DNA of 31,424 bases, from the IMG/VR virus record IMGVR_UViG_3300021376_000228, positions 1 to 31,424 of that record, one strand, 5' to 3'. Below the pieces are notes generated by a model that was given only the letters and a program-made list of their open reading frames with translations, did no database searches and had not been told where the DNA came from. Below, in pieces: positions 23,463 through 31,165 of the stretch. This DNA is from a virus. Each line of letters starts with the position of its first letter. Within the stretch, counting starts at the first letter, position 1. Both the position numbers and the translations under genes were made by a program.

Positions 23463-25106
23463 TTATACGCTCCATTCTGTTGGTAGTTTTCTTCTTTGAG
23501 ATGCAGATCTTACTGGTTGTTTTATTATTTGTGGAATTGGAATAGTAACGTATTTTTCAATTGGTTGAACCATAACAATGATGGTTTCATTTCCACCTTG
23601 ACTATTAGTATTTAATACTCTTCCACCCATACCATTTGGTTTATTGGCCGAAACAGGACCTTGATGTCTGTTAGATGGTAATGAATTTGCTGATTTGTTG
23701 CTAAGACTATTGATGTATGGTTGAGGGTCAATATGAGATCCATTTTTGTCTATTCTTTCATAATGTAAATGGCTATTTTGAGCATAACTAGTATTTCCAC
23801 CAACACCTCTTGGCCAATCTTTAACCCTACCAATTTTATCACCCTTCTTCACTTGAGTTCCAGCAACTCTATACTTATCATCAACTATAATATGTCCATA
23901 TACTCCGGTTGTTCCATCATTATATTTGACATATAATCCCTCTCCCCATGTTCCAAATAAACCAGATACACTTTGAACAACACCATTTTGTGTAGCAATA
24001 ACTGGAGAATTAGGATCGACTCCAATATCAACTCCATTATGTCCAGGTCTATTCTGTCGGAATCCTTCTCCTGGAGTATATGTTGGTCTTCCATAAGGTA
24101 AAAGAGATGCTAGAGCACCAACAGATGGTGTTGTTGAATATGGTCCTGGAGGTCTTCTTGGATTTCTTGGATTTCTTGGATTTCTTGGATTTCTTGGAGT
24201 ACGTCCGGGTTCATCACTTTCGAAAGAACTCCAGTCCCTAAACAACTTATTAAAGTCCGCAAGGGCTAACATATTCTCTTCACTAAGCTTGGTAATATCT
24301 CCTATGTTTTCGACTGATACAGAAAAATCATTGAATCCATTTGTCATGTTTGTTTTAGCTCTTCTTTGTTCTCCAGTTTGTCTTGGAGTTTTTGGAGCAT
24401 ATGGTTCTTTAGTTGTTCCACCCTTAGCAAGTTTTTGTGGTTCTACACTTTTTCCATTATCTTGTCTGGGGGGATTAAACTGCATTGAATCCATTGATCC
24501 AGGGGGAAGTCCTAATGGCGGCATTGCTGGTGGATTATTATCCTTAGGTTCTTTCTCTTTTTCTCTTTTTAATAACTCTGGTTCCAAAGCAGTAATATCT
24601 TTTTCTGCTTCATCAATACCCTTAAGATCTTCATCGAGATCACTACTAAGTTGTTTTAAATTATCGTCTATTTCTCTTTGTTTATTTGGTGTGATAACAC
24701 CTATTAATTCCCCAAGTTTTTGAAACCCAGATCCAATAACCTCAAGTACAGATCTAAGACCCTTTATAAATCCACTATTAAAAAATCCATCTATTGCCTC
24801 TACAATTTTAGGAAGTTCGCGGACTAATATTCCAAGAGCGATCAGTCCAAAAAAGTCTAGTATTTTATCAAAAATACTTCTTGCTGGAGATGTTACAGTA
24901 CTAATAATTTTAGAAAATCCAGCACCAATTCCAAGATTTTTAGTTTCTATACGCTTTTCTTCTTCACTTACTTCTTTCTGCTTACTGAGTTTGAAAAATA
25001 ATTCTTTTTTCTGCGTCCTAAGTCTCTTCAACTCTTTATTTGAGTTGATCAAATAACTCTTAATATTAGTAACATTAAGTTTTAAACTAGTTACTTGAGT
25101 TTCCAT
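23463..25106 (-). CDS. tape-measure-like protein with M23 peptidase domain
   Basis: A 547-residue protein. The N-terminus is a coiled coil (NSNKELKRLRTQKKELFFKL). Residues 73-93 (SPARSIFDKILDFFGLIALG) closely match a segment of the neighbouring 586-residue protein, followed by hydrophobic helices and a proline/asparagine-rich linker with RNP repeats. Residues about 350-465 are an M23 zinc endopeptidase: H356 and D360 (HNGVD), YGHI (H405) and HLHYE (H446, H448) supply the metal and catalytic residues. Such a domain cuts peptidoglycan cross-links during DNA entry and could replace the lysozyme missing from the gp5-like protein. It probably lies inside the tail tube or hub. Confidence 0.75.
   Translation of the reverse strand: METQVTSLKLNVTNIKSYLINSNKELKRLRTQKKELFFKLSKQKEVSEEEKRIETKNLGIGAGFSKIISTVTSPARSIFDKILDFFGLIALGILVRELPKIVEAIDGFFNSGFIKGLRSVLEVIGSGFQKLGELIGVITPNKQREIDDNLKQLSSDLDEDLKGIDEAEKDITALEPELLKREKEKEPKDNNPPAMPPLGLPPGSMDSMQFNPPRQDNGKSVEPQKLAKGGTTKEPYAPKTPRQTGEQRRAKTNMTNGFNDFSVSVENIGDITKLSEENMLALADFNKLFRDWSSFESDEPGRTPRNPRNPRNPRNPRRPPGPYSTTPSVGALASLLPYGRPTYTPGEGFRQNRPGHNGVDIGVDPNSPVIATQNGVVQSVSGLFGTWGEGLYVKYNDGTTGVYGHIIVDDKYRVAGTQVKKGDKIGRVKDWPRGVGGNTSYAQNSHLHYERIDKNGSHIDPQPYINSLSNKSANSLPSNRHQGPVSANKPNGMGGRVLNTNSQGGNETIIVMVQPIEKYVTIPIPQIIKQPVRSASQRRKLPTEWSV
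24151..24195 (-). repeat. 9-bp coding tandem repeat (RNP)n
   Basis: Five tandem 9-base units (GGATTTCTT on the plus strand; the first is GGTCTTCTT). They code for RNP repeats in the linker just before the M23 domain. Confidence 0.85.
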
Positions 25107-25109
25107 ATC

Positions 25110-26870
25110 TTATACGTATAACTGAATACCATACAATGAAGGAGATATTTCCATCCAAGGATTTGTTATATTTGATGGAGATATTACTATTGGATCAGTC
25201 TCTCTTCCCTGCATTTGTGGTATTGTTGGTGGTTTTGATTTTATCGCATTATTAATCATGGGAAGTACGGTTGTTCTCCTTCCACCAGATTGTTGAGCAA
25301 GAACTCTAGGAACCGAAACGTTAGGCATAATCACCAACGTTTTTGGTTTCGTGTTCATTGTATATGACCCGTTAGGTGGTGAAGGAGTATTTTGATTTTG
25401 ACGTTTTTTCTCAATATCCTCTCGAATATACTTATTATTATCTTCGATTACTTTTTGTTGCTCTTTAAATACTTCTTTTAAATAACCAATTGTTTCAAGG
25501 AGTTTTTGGACTGCCATGGAGAATTGTGCCCATATTCTCCCACCCTGATCATTGAGCATTTTTATTAAAGGTCTCCAAAGAGCTGAAGATCTTGCGTTGA
25601 CAACTTCTTCCCCAGGAGTTCCTAGTAATGGAGTAACATCTTTATTGACTTTTGGACCAGGGATCGTTCCTCCATTATTAAAAGAAAGTCCGCGTCTTTT
25701 GAATTCATTCCGTAATAAATTTAATCTACCAAATTCATATTCTTCAAAGGAAGATTGATTTCCTCCAAATGGTAGAGAAGATTGATCAGAATTATATTTG
25801 ACAAAACTCTTATAAGTTTCTTCGTATTGTTTTTTTAACTCTTCATCACTTAAATTTCCCATACCAATACCCATCTGATTATAAAGACCGCCCACAGCTT
25901 CTTGTATTTGTGGTGCAAATAATTGTGCTAATACAAAAGCAACGTTTCCAATAATTCCACCACCAACACCTTTAGGTTTTACTGGTGCATTCAATTTTGG
26001 TATTGATGGTGCTCTAGCAGGAGTTCCCCCCCGATATGCATCTATACCAGAACCCAGTAAAGGTTTACCGCCAGGACCAAGTATTGTTCCTGCCCCCGGT
26101 CTTGGCGCAGCACCTTTTCCTAGATCTCTTAATGCTTGTGGTTTTATTTTTGGCCTAGTCCTTGGATCTACTGCTGGTGCTGATAGTTTTGTCGGTCCTT
26201 TTATTCCAAGTATTTTTGCTAACCTACCAGGAAGTCTCCAAAACCATCTTGTAATTTTAAATAATCTGATTCCCCATTTAGCAAATTTATATCCAACTAT
26301 ACCAATTACCGCAGGAACAAATAACTTTCCTATCCAATCAAATATAGTAAATAACAGTTCTTTATTTTTATCGTCTTGCAACCACTTAAATGCTGCATTA
26401 TAAACAATACCAGTTAAAATTAATCCAAAAAATTCTTTTATCTTATCAAAAACATTTTTAATTGGTGCAGCAACTTTGGCTATCGCACCACCGAGAGCAC
26501 CACCTATTTTTTTAGTTGACTCTACTTCTGCTTCTTTTGCTGCAAATTTTCTTTTTGATTCTGCTGCTTTTATTTTTTTAATTGTCTCTTTCTCTTCTGC
26601 AATCCTCATTGCAAAGTCAAGAGAAAGTTGTTTCTGTATTTCTACAAGAATTCTATTAGTCTCAACAAGTGTTTCTGACACTTGTATTGGTGACGCTTCA
26701 CCTTTTAAGGTCTCTGCTGAGATCTTTGGTTTTACAAAACTAAATTTTGTTGTTTTTAATTTTGGCACTGCAGCAGTGGTCGCAGCAGCACCACGCAATA
26801 CCGAAGAAGATATAGTCTTCTTACCAAGTTTAGGTATCGATGGTGCTCTGTAAACCTGATTAATGTCCAC
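25110..26870 (-). CDS. tape-measure-like tail protein
   Basis: A 586-residue protein. It has a basic N-terminus, a helical region (LVEIQKQLSLDFAMRIAEEK), a segment at 135-155 (PIKNVFDKIKEFFGLILTGI) shared with the next gene, hydrophobic helices, and a glycine/proline-rich middle. It then has the motif NGGTIPGPKVNKDVTPLLGT followed by PGEEVVNARS. G-G-x-x-P-G...D.(V/T)P..L.PGE is a common signature of phage tape-measure proteins. The size is close to T4 gp29. The start codon is GTG, overlapping the 59-residue ORF by 11 bases with no strong ribosome site, so translation is probably coupled. It likely sets tail length inside the tube; the assignment rests on motif and position. Confidence 0.65.
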   Translation of the reverse strand: MDINQVYRAPSIPKLGKKTISSSVLRGAAATTAAVPKLKTTKFSFVKPKISAETLKGEASPIQVSETLVETNRILVEIQKQLSLDFAMRIAEEKETIKKIKAAESKRKFAAKEAEVESTKKIGGALGGAIAKVAAPIKNVFDKIKEFFGLILTGIVYNAAFKWLQDDKNKELLFTIFDWIGKLFVPAVIGIVGYKFAKWGIRLFKITRWFWRLPGRLAKILGIKGPTKLSAPAVDPRTRPKIKPQALRDLGKGAAPRPGAGTILGPGGKPLLGSGIDAYRGGTPARAPSIPKLNAPVKPKGVGGGIIGNVAFVLAQLFAPQIQEAVGGLYNQMGIGMGNLSDEELKKQYEETYKSFVKYNSDQSSLPFGGNQSSFEEYEFGRLNLLRNEFKRRGLSFNNGGTIPGPKVNKDVTPLLGTPGEEVVNARSSALWRPLIKMLNDQGGRIWAQFSMAVQKLLETIGYLKEVFKEQQKVIEDNNKYIREDIEKKRQNQNTPSPPNGSYTMNTKPKTLVIMPNVSVPRVLAQQSGGRRTTVLPMINNAIKSKPPTIPQMQGRETDPIVISPSNITNPWMEISPSLYGIQLYV

Positions 26871-27039
26871 TCTGCTGTTGTGCCTTTAGATTTTCCTCTT
26901 CAACGTGTTGTTCGAGTAAAGTAAGATATACTTCCCTCTCCCAAGGAATCATATTTTCGAGCTCTGTTAATGAATATTTATGGTGCTGCATCAAGGCAAA
27001 ATTAATTTTATAGTATGACTCAAGGTTAGTATGAGCCAT
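26860..27039 (-). CDS. 59-residue ORF, probable frameshift extension of gp26 (tail assembly chaperone-like)
   Basis: Read directly from the sequence: MAHTNLESYYKINFALMQH, then KYSLTELENMIPWEREVY and LTLLEQHVEEENLKAQQQ. It is helical, with an S-L-T-E-L..M...ER pattern reminiscent of the small extension parts of G/GT-type tail chaperones. It begins three bases after the gp26 stop, has no ribosome site of its own, and its ATG is buried in a stem-loop. A -1 shift on T TTT TTC at the end of gp26 would enter exactly this frame and give a product of about 301 residues. It ends inside the start of the tape-measure-like gene. Expression as a free 59-residue protein is less likely. Confidence 0.6.
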   Translation of the reverse strand: MAHTNLESYYKINFALMQHHKYSLTELENMIPWEREVYLTLLEQHVEEENLKAQQQSGH

Positions 27040-27069
27040 ACTTAACTGAAAAAACTTGCGAGTCCCTCC
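27028..27069 (-). other. programmed -1 ribosomal frameshift signal
   Basis: In minus-strand order: an SD-like GGAGGG (27069-27064), nine bases, the slippery heptamer T TTT TTC in the correct phase relative to gp26 codons (27054-27048), five bases, then a stem-loop AGTATG-GCT-CATACT (27042-27028). The same three parts with similar spacing stimulate the -1 shift in E. coli dnaX. The gp26 stop TAA lies just past the heptamer. Confidence 0.6.
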
Positions 27070-27764
27070 AGCACAATTTCACTTTCAACTTTTGTATTTG
27101 GATTCTTAACTTTTAACGTATGAGAAAGTTTGGGCATAGTCACAAAGAAAGTTTCAATTTCTTTAAACTGCTTTGTATTCAACTGATCTACAAATTCTTC
27201 TAGTTCTTTTTTACTGCAGTCAGAAGCACTCCAAGACTCTTCAGAATCATAAATCATATCAATACAAGAAGTAATCATACTAAGAGACTTATTTACATCA
27301 CTAACATCTTCGTTGGTCTCAAAATTATTTTCAACAAACTGATCTAATGAAGGATACCTCAACTTCATTGAAAGATTATCATCTAACTTGATTGTTTCTT
27401 TATGATCTTTGTTCTTCTGAACCTTAATGTCATCAATGGCGATTTCAACTTGAACTGTTGTCTCACCATCATCTGGACATGTGACATTAACTTCGACGGT
27501 TTCACCTACAGACTTAGCACGAACATTTAAGAACAAGTATTCGATATCAAAAGTTGATAGATCAGAAACTTTGATTCCCTTAGTCAGAATACAATCAGAA
27601 AGAATTTGAACAATAGCATCAGTAATCTGTTTCATGTTCTCAGATTCTAGTGCCATGATGAGGATTTTTTCTTCTCTTACTAGAAAGGGGCGATACTTAA
27701 TTTTCTTTCCAGTAGAAGGCAATTCCAACTCATATGTTGGAGTATTAATCTTTGGTAAAGGCAT
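27042..27764 (-). CDS. 26: gp26-like baseplate hub assembly protein
   Basis: A 240-residue protein of the T4 baseplate hub-assembly family that includes T4 gp26 and gp51. The N-terminus is LPKINTPTYELELPSTGKKI, then KYRPFLVREEKILIMALESE, ISDCILTKG-like and FDIEYLFLNVRAKSVGE, all characteristic. A zinc-ribbon-like stretch (VNVTCPDDGETT) has only one cysteine. In T4 these proteins act in hub assembly. Their position just before the tape measure matches the G/GT chaperones of other phages, and the frameshift signal at the 3' end strengthens that comparison. A GAATAAATA box straddles the gp54 stop codon upstream. Confidence 0.8.
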   Translation of the reverse strand: MPLPKINTPTYELELPSTGKKIKYRPFLVREEKILIMALESENMKQITDAIVQILSDCILTKGIKVSDLSTFDIEYLFLNVRAKSVGETVEVNVTCPDDGETTVQVEIAIDDIKVQKNKDHKETIKLDDNLSMKLRYPSLDQFVENNFETNEDVSDVNKSLSMITSCIDMIYDSEESWSASDCSKKELEEFVDQLNTKQFKEIETFFVTMPKLSHTLKVKNPNTKVESEIVLEGLASFFS

Positions 27765-27792
27765 AATAACCTATAAAAACTTCAGTTGTGAT

Positions 27793-27799
27793 TATTTAT
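27793..27799 (-). promoter_or_regulatory. late-promoter-like box before gp26
   Basis: Minus strand AATAAATA containing the gp54 stop codon TAA, about 30 bases before the gp26 ATG. Confidence 0.45.
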
Positions 27800-28644
27800 T
27801 CACCTCCCCGAGGTAAATCAGATGGTCTTTTTATTTTACCTTGACGGGCAGCCCAATACAATTCATCTAAAGATGCTTGAGAGTTCCCCAAACTTCTTGA
27901 TTTTGGAGGTCCTAAAAATCTTCCATTTTGAGTATCAAATTCTTCTGCCGAAGAATTTCCGTCTGAAACAACCCCTCCTGTTTCTCCTCGTTGAGCATTA
28001 CCACCTGTTGAGGTTAATTTATTTTTAGTTGCAATATAACGATCAAAATTAAATGTGACTGTTACCTTTAATAATTCTGCTGGACCATAAGAGACTGGTA
28101 TAGAAGTTAAACCCTTTGGAAAAGCATTTATGAAGTTATAAATTAATTCAGTATTGAATGATTTTTCAAATTTTGTAATTGTTAAATTATCAATCTTATA
28201 ATGATCCGGAAATTGAAATCTTCTATAGTAATGTTTACCACCATTAACTTGAGATAGTTCTCCTGCACCAGAAATAAAATCCATCCACCCTTCAAAAAAT
28301 CTTAATAACTCATAATTATCATCAACATAAAAAGTCATGTCCATATCAGTGTAAAGACGAGTGTGAGCAAACTCTTGTGTTACGCCCATATAATTATCTT
28401 TTACCTCAGCAGTCGCATATGATGAAACTGGAAGAGTAGCTTCTGAGCAAAAGAATCCTAGTTTACTGTTTACAAATGCAACGATACTAGCACCAACATC
28501 TTCTCTCTTATAAACTTTATCAAAATAGTCTTTTAGTGTTAGTGGAACTGGAATATTAACAAAATATTGATTCGTTTGAGCCAAATTGCCAATGAGGTAT
28601 TTGGCCTCCTTCATACTAAGTGATCTAAGAAGGGAATTGGACAC
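27796..28644 (-). CDS. 54: gp54-like baseplate-tail tube junction protein
   Basis: A 282-residue protein that fits the T4 gp54 tail-tube initiator family. It contains PLTLKDYFDKVYKREDVGAS, FFCSEATLPVSSYATAEV, then EFAHTRLYTDMDMTFYVD, RFFEGWMDFISG and YYRRFQFPDHYKID, the tube-like fold shared with gp19 and gp48. It primes tail-tube polymerisation on the baseplate. The C-terminal 60 residues are a glycine/serine-rich tail (GNAQRGETGGVVSDGNSS) of unknown role. It starts with GTG, preceded by AAGG eight bases upstream. It is transcribed away from gp4 out of a 41-base divergent promoter region. Confidence 0.8.
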   Translation of the reverse strand: MSNSLLRSLSMKEAKYLIGNLAQTNQYFVNIPVPLTLKDYFDKVYKREDVGASIVAFVNSKLGFFCSEATLPVSSYATAEVKDNYMGVTQEFAHTRLYTDMDMTFYVDDNYELLRFFEGWMDFISGAGELSQVNGGKHYYRRFQFPDHYKIDNLTITKFEKSFNTELIYNFINAFPKGLTSIPVSYGPAELLKVTVTFNFDRYIATKNKLTSTGGNAQRGETGGVVSDGNSSAEEFDTQNGRFLGPPKSRSLGNSQASLDELYWAARQGKIKRPSDLPRGGE

Positions 28645-28652
28645 TCTAAATA
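28645..28652 (+). promoter_or_regulatory. late-promoter-like box for the gp4-gp53 operon
   Basis: TCTAAATA on the plus strand, seven of eight matches to TATAAATA, 33 bases before the gp4 ATG. It mirrors an identical box on the other strand at 28679-28686. Confidence 0.5.
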
Positions 28653-28678
28653 CCTTATACGATTCTTATATTATTAAG

Positions 28679-28686
28679 TATTTAGA
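28679..28686 (-). promoter_or_regulatory. late-promoter-like box for gp54
   Basis: TCTAAATA on the minus strand, about 33 bases before the gp54 GTG. Together with the box at 28645-28652 it forms a symmetric divergent pair in the 41-base gap. Confidence 0.5.
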
Positions 28687-29123
28687 TGTCATATAAGGGA
28701 AAATTTCAACCATCATATCCAAAAAAATACAAGGGTGACCCAACAAACATAATTTATCGTTCTCTATGGGAGCGTAAGTTTATGGTGTATTGTGACACGA
28801 ACCAGAACATCCTTGAGTGGGGTAGTGAAGAAATCGCTCTTCCCTATCGTTCACCAATCGATAATAAAATTCACAGATACTTTCCCGACTTTTATATTAA
28901 AGTCCGAGAAGCAACTGGACAGATTAAGAAATACATTATTGAAATCAAACCCAAAAAGCAAACTGTTGAACCAAAAGTTCAAAAGAGAAAAACGAAAGGA
29001 TATATTTACGAAGTCTACGAGTATGCCAAGAACCAGGCAAAGTGGAAAGCAGCACGAGAATTCTGTAAAGATAGATTATGGGAGTTCAAAGTTATTACAG
29101 AAGACGAACTAGGTATTAAGTAA
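28686..29123 (+). CDS. 4: gp4-like head completion protein (TnsA-like nuclease fold)
   Basis: A 145-residue protein matching the T4 gp4 head-completion family: YRSLWERKFMVYCD, NILEWGSEEIALPY, HRYFPDFYIKV and KKYIIEIKPKKQ. E29, D68 and E86-x-K88 form the PD-(D/E)XK-type active site pattern of TnsA-like endonucleases. In T4, gp4 is needed to finish packaged heads before tail joining, and a nuclease role in trimming DNA has been suggested. It is the first gene of the plus-strand operon. Its TAA overlaps the next ATG by one base. Confidence 0.85.
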   Translation: MSYKGKFQPSYPKKYKGDPTNIIYRSLWERKFMVYCDTNQNILEWGSEEIALPYRSPIDNKIHRYFPDFYIKVREATGQIKKYIIEIKPKKQTVEPKVQKRKTKGYIYEVYEYAKNQAKWKAAREFCKDRLWEFKVITEDELGIK

Positions 29124-29524
29124 TGCCAAGAAAGACTCTCAAACAAAGAAAAGAAAAATATCCAACAGAGAATCAATATAATCGCATTCGTTCTGTGATG
29201 GATAATCTCAATGGAAAAGAAAGTTCAAGTGATGTAATGAGTGAACTTAGAAGTGCTTTGACTGGAAGTGGTAAAGTTCCAAGTGCTGGGAAGTATTATG
29301 TCTTTGTTTATAATCCCAAGACACCAAACATCACGTATGATCAGCACCCTCTAGTTGCGGTCACTGAAGTCTTTGATTGGGGATTTCGTGGTATTAACTA
29401 TCATTGGGGAGAAGTTCGTCAATATACTTGGAATGAAGTTGCTGACCAACTATATGAGATCTACCCAGAAGAACTTGCTGATGCCAGAGAACTGCCAATT
29501 AAGAAACTGCGTCTAAATAGTTAA
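29123..29524 (+). CDS. conserved phage protein of unknown function
   Basis: A 133-residue protein. It has a basic N-terminus (MPRKTLKQRKEKYPTENQYN), then a helical region, then a compact aromatic-rich domain (GKYYVFVYNPKTPNITYDQH, VFDWGFRGINYHW, RQYTWNEVADQLYEIYPEEL). Proteins of this size occur beside gp4 and baseplate genes in cyanomyoviruses, from memory, without known function. Its ATG overlaps the gp4 stop by one base, and a TCTAAATA box for gp48 lies in its last codons. A small structural or assembly factor is the simplest guess. Confidence 0.65.
   Translation: MPRKTLKQRKEKYPTENQYNRIRSVMDNLNGKESSSDVMSELRSALTGSGKVPSAGKYYVFVYNPKTPNITYDQHPLVAVTEVFDWGFRGINYHWGEVRQYTWNEVADQLYEIYPEELADARELPIKKLRLNS
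29512..29519 (+). promoter_or_regulatory. late-promoter-like box before gp48
   Basis: TCTAAATA within the last codons of the preceding gene, about 20 bases before the gp48 ATG; identical to the boxes in the gp54/gp4 gap. Confidence 0.4.
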
Positions 29525-29538
29525 AAAAGTAGGCAAAA

Positions 29539-30516
29539 ATGCCAATTTATAGATATCCTTTCACAGAAATAAATGAAAACTCCGATTTTTTAAAGATTGA
29601 AATAGCTAAATATACAGCTAATAGTTTGACACGAGAAAGCGGAACATCCACCCCTTCAGTAACGACTAGAACTCAAGGAGCTCAAGGAGTTCAGTCAACT
29701 ATAAGTACTCTTAAAGCTGGAAAACCTTTCACAGTAAAAAAAAGGACAAACGCAACAGTAATCGATGATACAATATATTTACCAATACCTTCAAATATAC
29801 AGGATGGAAATTCTGTAAAATATACAGAAGGAAGTCTTGATGGTTTAACTGCTGGTGCTTTGGGAGTTGTTTTAGATGCTTTCTATAATAAAGAAGATAA
29901 TCCTGGCCAGGTTCTTCAAACAATGCTAAAAGAAGCTACAGATCTTGGATTAGATCCCGCTGCTCGACAGTATTTTTTAAATAATCTAGCGGCTAGTGCG
30001 GCAAACATGCCATTTGGTGGAAATTTAACACCATCTCAGTTATTAGCAAGACAAACTGGGAATATTTTGAATCCAAATATGGAGTTATTATTTGATGGTG
30101 TTACTTTAAGGTCTTTTAAATTTTCTTTTAAATTAACACCAAGAAATGAAGGTGAAGCAAAGCAAGTAAAAAATATTATAAAAACACTAAAACAAAGTAT
30201 GGCACCTGGAACTAGCAACTTAGGATTTAGTGGAGAAGCAAGCGGTATTAACGGATTATACTTATCAACTCCAAAAATATTTAAACTTAACTATATGAGA
30301 GGAAGTCGAAATCATCCGTTCTTACATAAGTTTAAAGAATGTTTTCTTACAGATATGTCTGTGAATTATACTGGTGAGGGGACATATGCTACTTATGGAG
30401 GAGCTGATGAAGATGGTGGTGGAACTCCAGTTTCTATGATTATGGATTTGTCATTTAAGGAACTTGAACCAATTTATGCTGGTGATTATAATGGATTAAC
30501 AGGAGTAGGATTCTAA
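29539..30516 (+). CDS. 48: gp48-like baseplate tail tube cap protein
   Basis: A 325-residue protein (T4 gp48 is 364) with the family's central block NILNPNMELLFDGVTLRSF, FKFSFKLTPRNEGEAKQVKN and IIKTLKQSM, the tube-like fold that sits between baseplate hub and gp54. The N-terminus (PIYRYPFTEINENSDFLKIE) is also typical. The middle segment (QGAQGVQSTISTLKAG) is low complexity. Together with gp54, encoded on the other strand, it starts tail-tube growth. It is followed after two bases by gp53. Confidence 0.85.
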   Translation: MPIYRYPFTEINENSDFLKIEIAKYTANSLTRESGTSTPSVTTRTQGAQGVQSTISTLKAGKPFTVKKRTNATVIDDTIYLPIPSNIQDGNSVKYTEGSLDGLTAGALGVVLDAFYNKEDNPGQVLQTMLKEATDLGLDPAARQYFLNNLAASAANMPFGGNLTPSQLLARQTGNILNPNMELLFDGVTLRSFKFSFKLTPRNEGEAKQVKNIIKTLKQSMAPGTSNLGFSGEASGINGLYLSTPKIFKLNYMRGSRNHPFLHKFKECFLTDMSVNYTGEGTYATYGGADEDGGGTPVSMIMDLSFKELEPIYAGDYNGLTGVGF

Positions 30517-30517
30517 A

Positions 30518-31165
30518 ATGGGATACTTTAGAGAACTTCCAAATTTACTTTATCCTTCTTATCTGTCTGATAAGAACTCATCTCTTAACTATATCGAGGT
30601 CAAAAATCTCTTCCGTAGAGTTAAATTAAGAGATGATCTTCAGAATGTTTTTACTATCTTCAATAAATATGAGATCCCAGAAGGATCAAGACCAGAACTT
30701 GTTGCCGAAGAATTTTATGGTGATGCCCAACTAGATTGGGTGGTCCTTCTAACCGCAGGAATTATCAATGTGCGAGATGAATGGCCATTGTCAGATCGAG
30801 ATCTCTACAGATATTGCTACGAGAAATATGATACTGATCTAAACGAAACTCGTCACTATGAAACCACTCAAGTAAAAGATTCGAATGGTCGTTTAATTCT
30901 TCCAGCAGGTAAAGTTGTTGATGGTAATTTCACAATTCCAAATCCTGCTAATCCTTTACTAAGTCTAAATCCAGTTATTGGTATTAGTAACTATGAATAT
31001 GAAGTTCGTAAGAATGATAAAAAGAGAAGCATTTATCTATTAAAACCATCATATCTCCAACAGTTCTTAAATGATATGAGACAAATTATGATTTATGATG
31101 AGTCTTCTCAATACATCAACGAAAAGTATATTCAAACTGAGAATCTAAACATCACTCTTCCATAA
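30518..31165 (+). CDS. 53: gp53-like baseplate wedge protein
   Basis: A 215-residue protein matching T4 gp53 (196 residues): MGYFRELPNLLYPSYLSDKN, NLFRRVKLRDDLQNVFTIFN, YEIPEGSRPELVAEEFYGDA, DWVVLLTAGIINVRDEWPLS and the C-terminal KRSIYLLKPSYLQQFLNDMR. It joins neighbouring wedges around the hub during baseplate assembly. It starts two bases after the gp48 stop. Its last 21 bases overlap the end of the Mom-like gene on the opposite strand. Confidence 0.9.
   Translation: MGYFRELPNLLYPSYLSDKNSSLNYIEVKNLFRRVKLRDDLQNVFTIFNKYEIPEGSRPELVAEEFYGDAQLDWVVLLTAGIINVRDEWPLSDRDLYRYCYEKYDTDLNETRHYETTQVKDSNGRLILPAGKVVDGNFTIPNPANPLLSLNPVIGISNYEYEVRKNDKKRSIYLLKPSYLQQFLNDMRQIMIYDESSQYINEKYIQTENLNITLP

Noticed and set aside
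27450-27490. Zinc ribbon in gp26 (TCPDDGE)
   Set aside because: Only one cysteine is present, so no metal site can be supported.
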